From contig CM055192.1 in NCBI GenBank assembly GCA_029224185.1, positions 1,849,001-1,913,000 on the forward strand: a stretch of DNA of 64,000 nucleotides. Direction: 5' to 3'. The translations under genes were made by a program, and so were the position numbers. How positions within the stretch are numbered: the first letter of the stretch is position 1; each line of letters opens with the position of its first letter. Shown here piece by piece: positions 63,648 through 64,000 of the stretch. This stretch comes from Karalla daura (Eukaryota > Chordata > Actinopteri > Chaetodontiformes > Leiognathidae). The notes under the pieces were generated by a model that was not told where the DNA came from, searched no databases, and saw only the letters and a list, made by a program, of their open reading frames with translations.

Positions 63648-64000
63648 TCACATGGCGCACGGGTTTATGGCCTGCCCCGCATGAGAGAGCACCAATGTTC
63701 CTACAAAACTGGAAAAAATAAGTTGTCTGCTGCTTAGGGTGTGGCTGGGAGCAGCGTGAAAAGAGCGAAACGAGAGCTGATTTTTAAGCGATCCCGCATG
63801 TCGGCCCGGTGCTATGAAGAGATTGGACATGCCCAATGCTGAGGGGGCCCTTTCCCACTCTGCGAGTCTCCCAGGGCCTGTGCCATCTGCTGGGGTGCAT
63901 TGAAGCTGGACGCCTCATCACTTTGTATGACCATGTGAGCAGAGGAGACATTGGAGCAGGTACCTGAGCACATGGTTGTCGAGAAATGGTGCTGCTGAAA
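63648..64000 (+). repeat. Partial monomer at the right edge
   Basis: The first 353 bases of a unit of the 59020 / 61334 series. The window ends inside GTGCTGCTGAAA with no change of sequence character, so the array continues. Confidence 0.95.

Larger units (their letters stand above)
5022..64000 (+). repeat. Satellite array, right segment (about 77 tandem monomers, mainly subfamily B)
   Basis: Continuous head-to-tail array. Anchor positions are 5143, 5915, 6686, 7458, 8230, 8992, 9762, 10532, 11303, 12076, 12846, 13616, 14386, 15156, 15927, 16689, 17460, 18221, 18992, 19766, 20528, 21300, 22071, 22844, 23615, 24386, 25159, 25930, 26702, 27464, 28236, 29006, 29768, 30539, 31301, 32072, 32843, 33614, 34386, 35157, 35928, 36700, 37462, 38233, 39004, 39775, 40547, 41319, 42081, 42851, 43622, 44394, 45156, 45926, 46697, 47469, 48241, 49003, 49773, 50544, 51316, 52088, 52850, 53620, 54391, 55163, 55935, 56706, 57478, 58249, 59020, 59792, 60562, 61334, 62106, 62877 and 63648. 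Typical units have CACCACAAGATTC and GGCCAAGTGAGAAAC. All anchors are on the same strand. The array leaves the window mid-unit, so it continues to the right. Confidence 0.97.
55601..64000 (+). repeat. Nested three-, five- and six-unit duplications at the right end
   Basis: Units 57478, 59792 and 62106 are of one type (GCTACGAAGAGG, the one-base-shorter GGGCCCC, AATAAAAAAGAAG), spaced 2314 bp. Units 59020, 61334 and 63648 form a second series at the same spacing. Between them, 58249 and 62877 match at 4628 bp with rare variants TTTCAAACTCTTCG, GAAATTGTGC and CACAGACGCG, whereas 60562 instead matches 56706 (3856 bp). The one 58249/62877 difference I saw is CCGTAGGG against CCGTTGGG (near 58842 and 63470). 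This suggests a three-unit repeat in which one member has been swapped. Confidence 0.78.

Noticed and set aside
1..64000. Hundreds of 60-100-codon open frames on both strands as possible small genes
   Set aside because: They recur with the satellite period, overlap in several frames, change mostly at amino-acid-altering positions and show no recognisable domain.
1..64000. CENP-B box
   Set aside because: I looked for NTTCGNNNNANNCGGGN on both strands. TTCG occurs only in CTTTCGGTG-type units and a few single units without the rest of the motif, and CCCG is never followed at the right distance by CGAA.
1..64000. CRISPR array or other prokaryotic repeat system
   Set aside because: The repeat is 771 bp with no unique spacers, no associated genes and no bacterial-style coding density.
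1..64000. 5S rRNA, U-snRNA, tRNA or rDNA spacer repeat
   Set aside because: No conserved core of these RNAs is recognisable in any part of the monomer on either strand.
1..64000. Assignment to a known satellite of similar unit size (Xenopus satellite 1, carnivore 737-bp satellite, caprine satellite I, bovine satellite II)
   Set aside because: Only the approximate unit length is comparable; I cannot recall or verify those sequences, so an assignment would be a guess. A Dfam or nt search would decide.

Overview
The window is one long tandem array of a single satellite DNA family. The repeat unit is about 771 bp (769-774 bp in most copies, 761-762 bp in twelve copies). It runs head to tail in one orientation from the first base to the last, broken only by a run of exactly 100 N at 4922-5021. 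I count 84 occurrences of a fixed anchor (TCACAAGG or TCACATGG). That gives 82 complete monomers, one monomer interrupted by the gap, a 71-bp partial unit at the left edge and a 353-bp partial unit at the right edge. I find no protein-coding gene, structural RNA gene, transposon, CRISPR array or unique flanking DNA. The many 60-180-codon open frames recur with the same 771-bp period in several overlapping frames on both strands and are by-products of the repetition.

The source is almost certainly a eukaryotic chromosome assembly: tens of kilobases of homogenised satellite with a placeholder scaffold gap is typical of centromeric, pericentromeric or subtelomeric heterochromatin. I cannot name the species or match the monomer to a known family from memory. 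Base composition is moderate (near 50 % GC by eye) and CpG is common, about 28-30 per monomer in the one I counted.

Layout. 1-4921: units of one subfamily (A: CACCACCAG, GGCGAAGTGATAAAC, often CATGAAAAAAGTGG). 4922-5021: gap, where the subfamily changes. 5022-11.24 kb: subfamily B units (CACCACAAG, GGCCAAGTGAGAAAC), with a 1543-bp dimer duplication and a single-unit duplication. 11.24-12.06 kb: one strongly divergent monomer. 12.08-14.4 kb: units mixing A and B features. 14.4-21.8 kb: B units. 21.81-25.94 kb: a duplicated 2315-bp three-unit block. 25.9-42.8 kb: shuffled B units with repeated relations at 5, 6 and 9 monomers. 43.05-44.17 kb: a single-unit duplication. 44.05-55.6 kb: three nearly identical consecutive 3847-bp five-unit blocks, the clearest higher-order repeat. 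55.6-64 kb: nested three-unit (2314-bp), five-unit (3856-bp) and six-unit (4628-bp) duplications.

No genes work together here. The biology visible is repeat evolution: unequal exchange making multi-unit blocks, conversion-like shuffling of short variant segments between units, and several short dyad symmetries in nearly every monomer, with no CENP-B box. Any centromere or chromatin role is inference.
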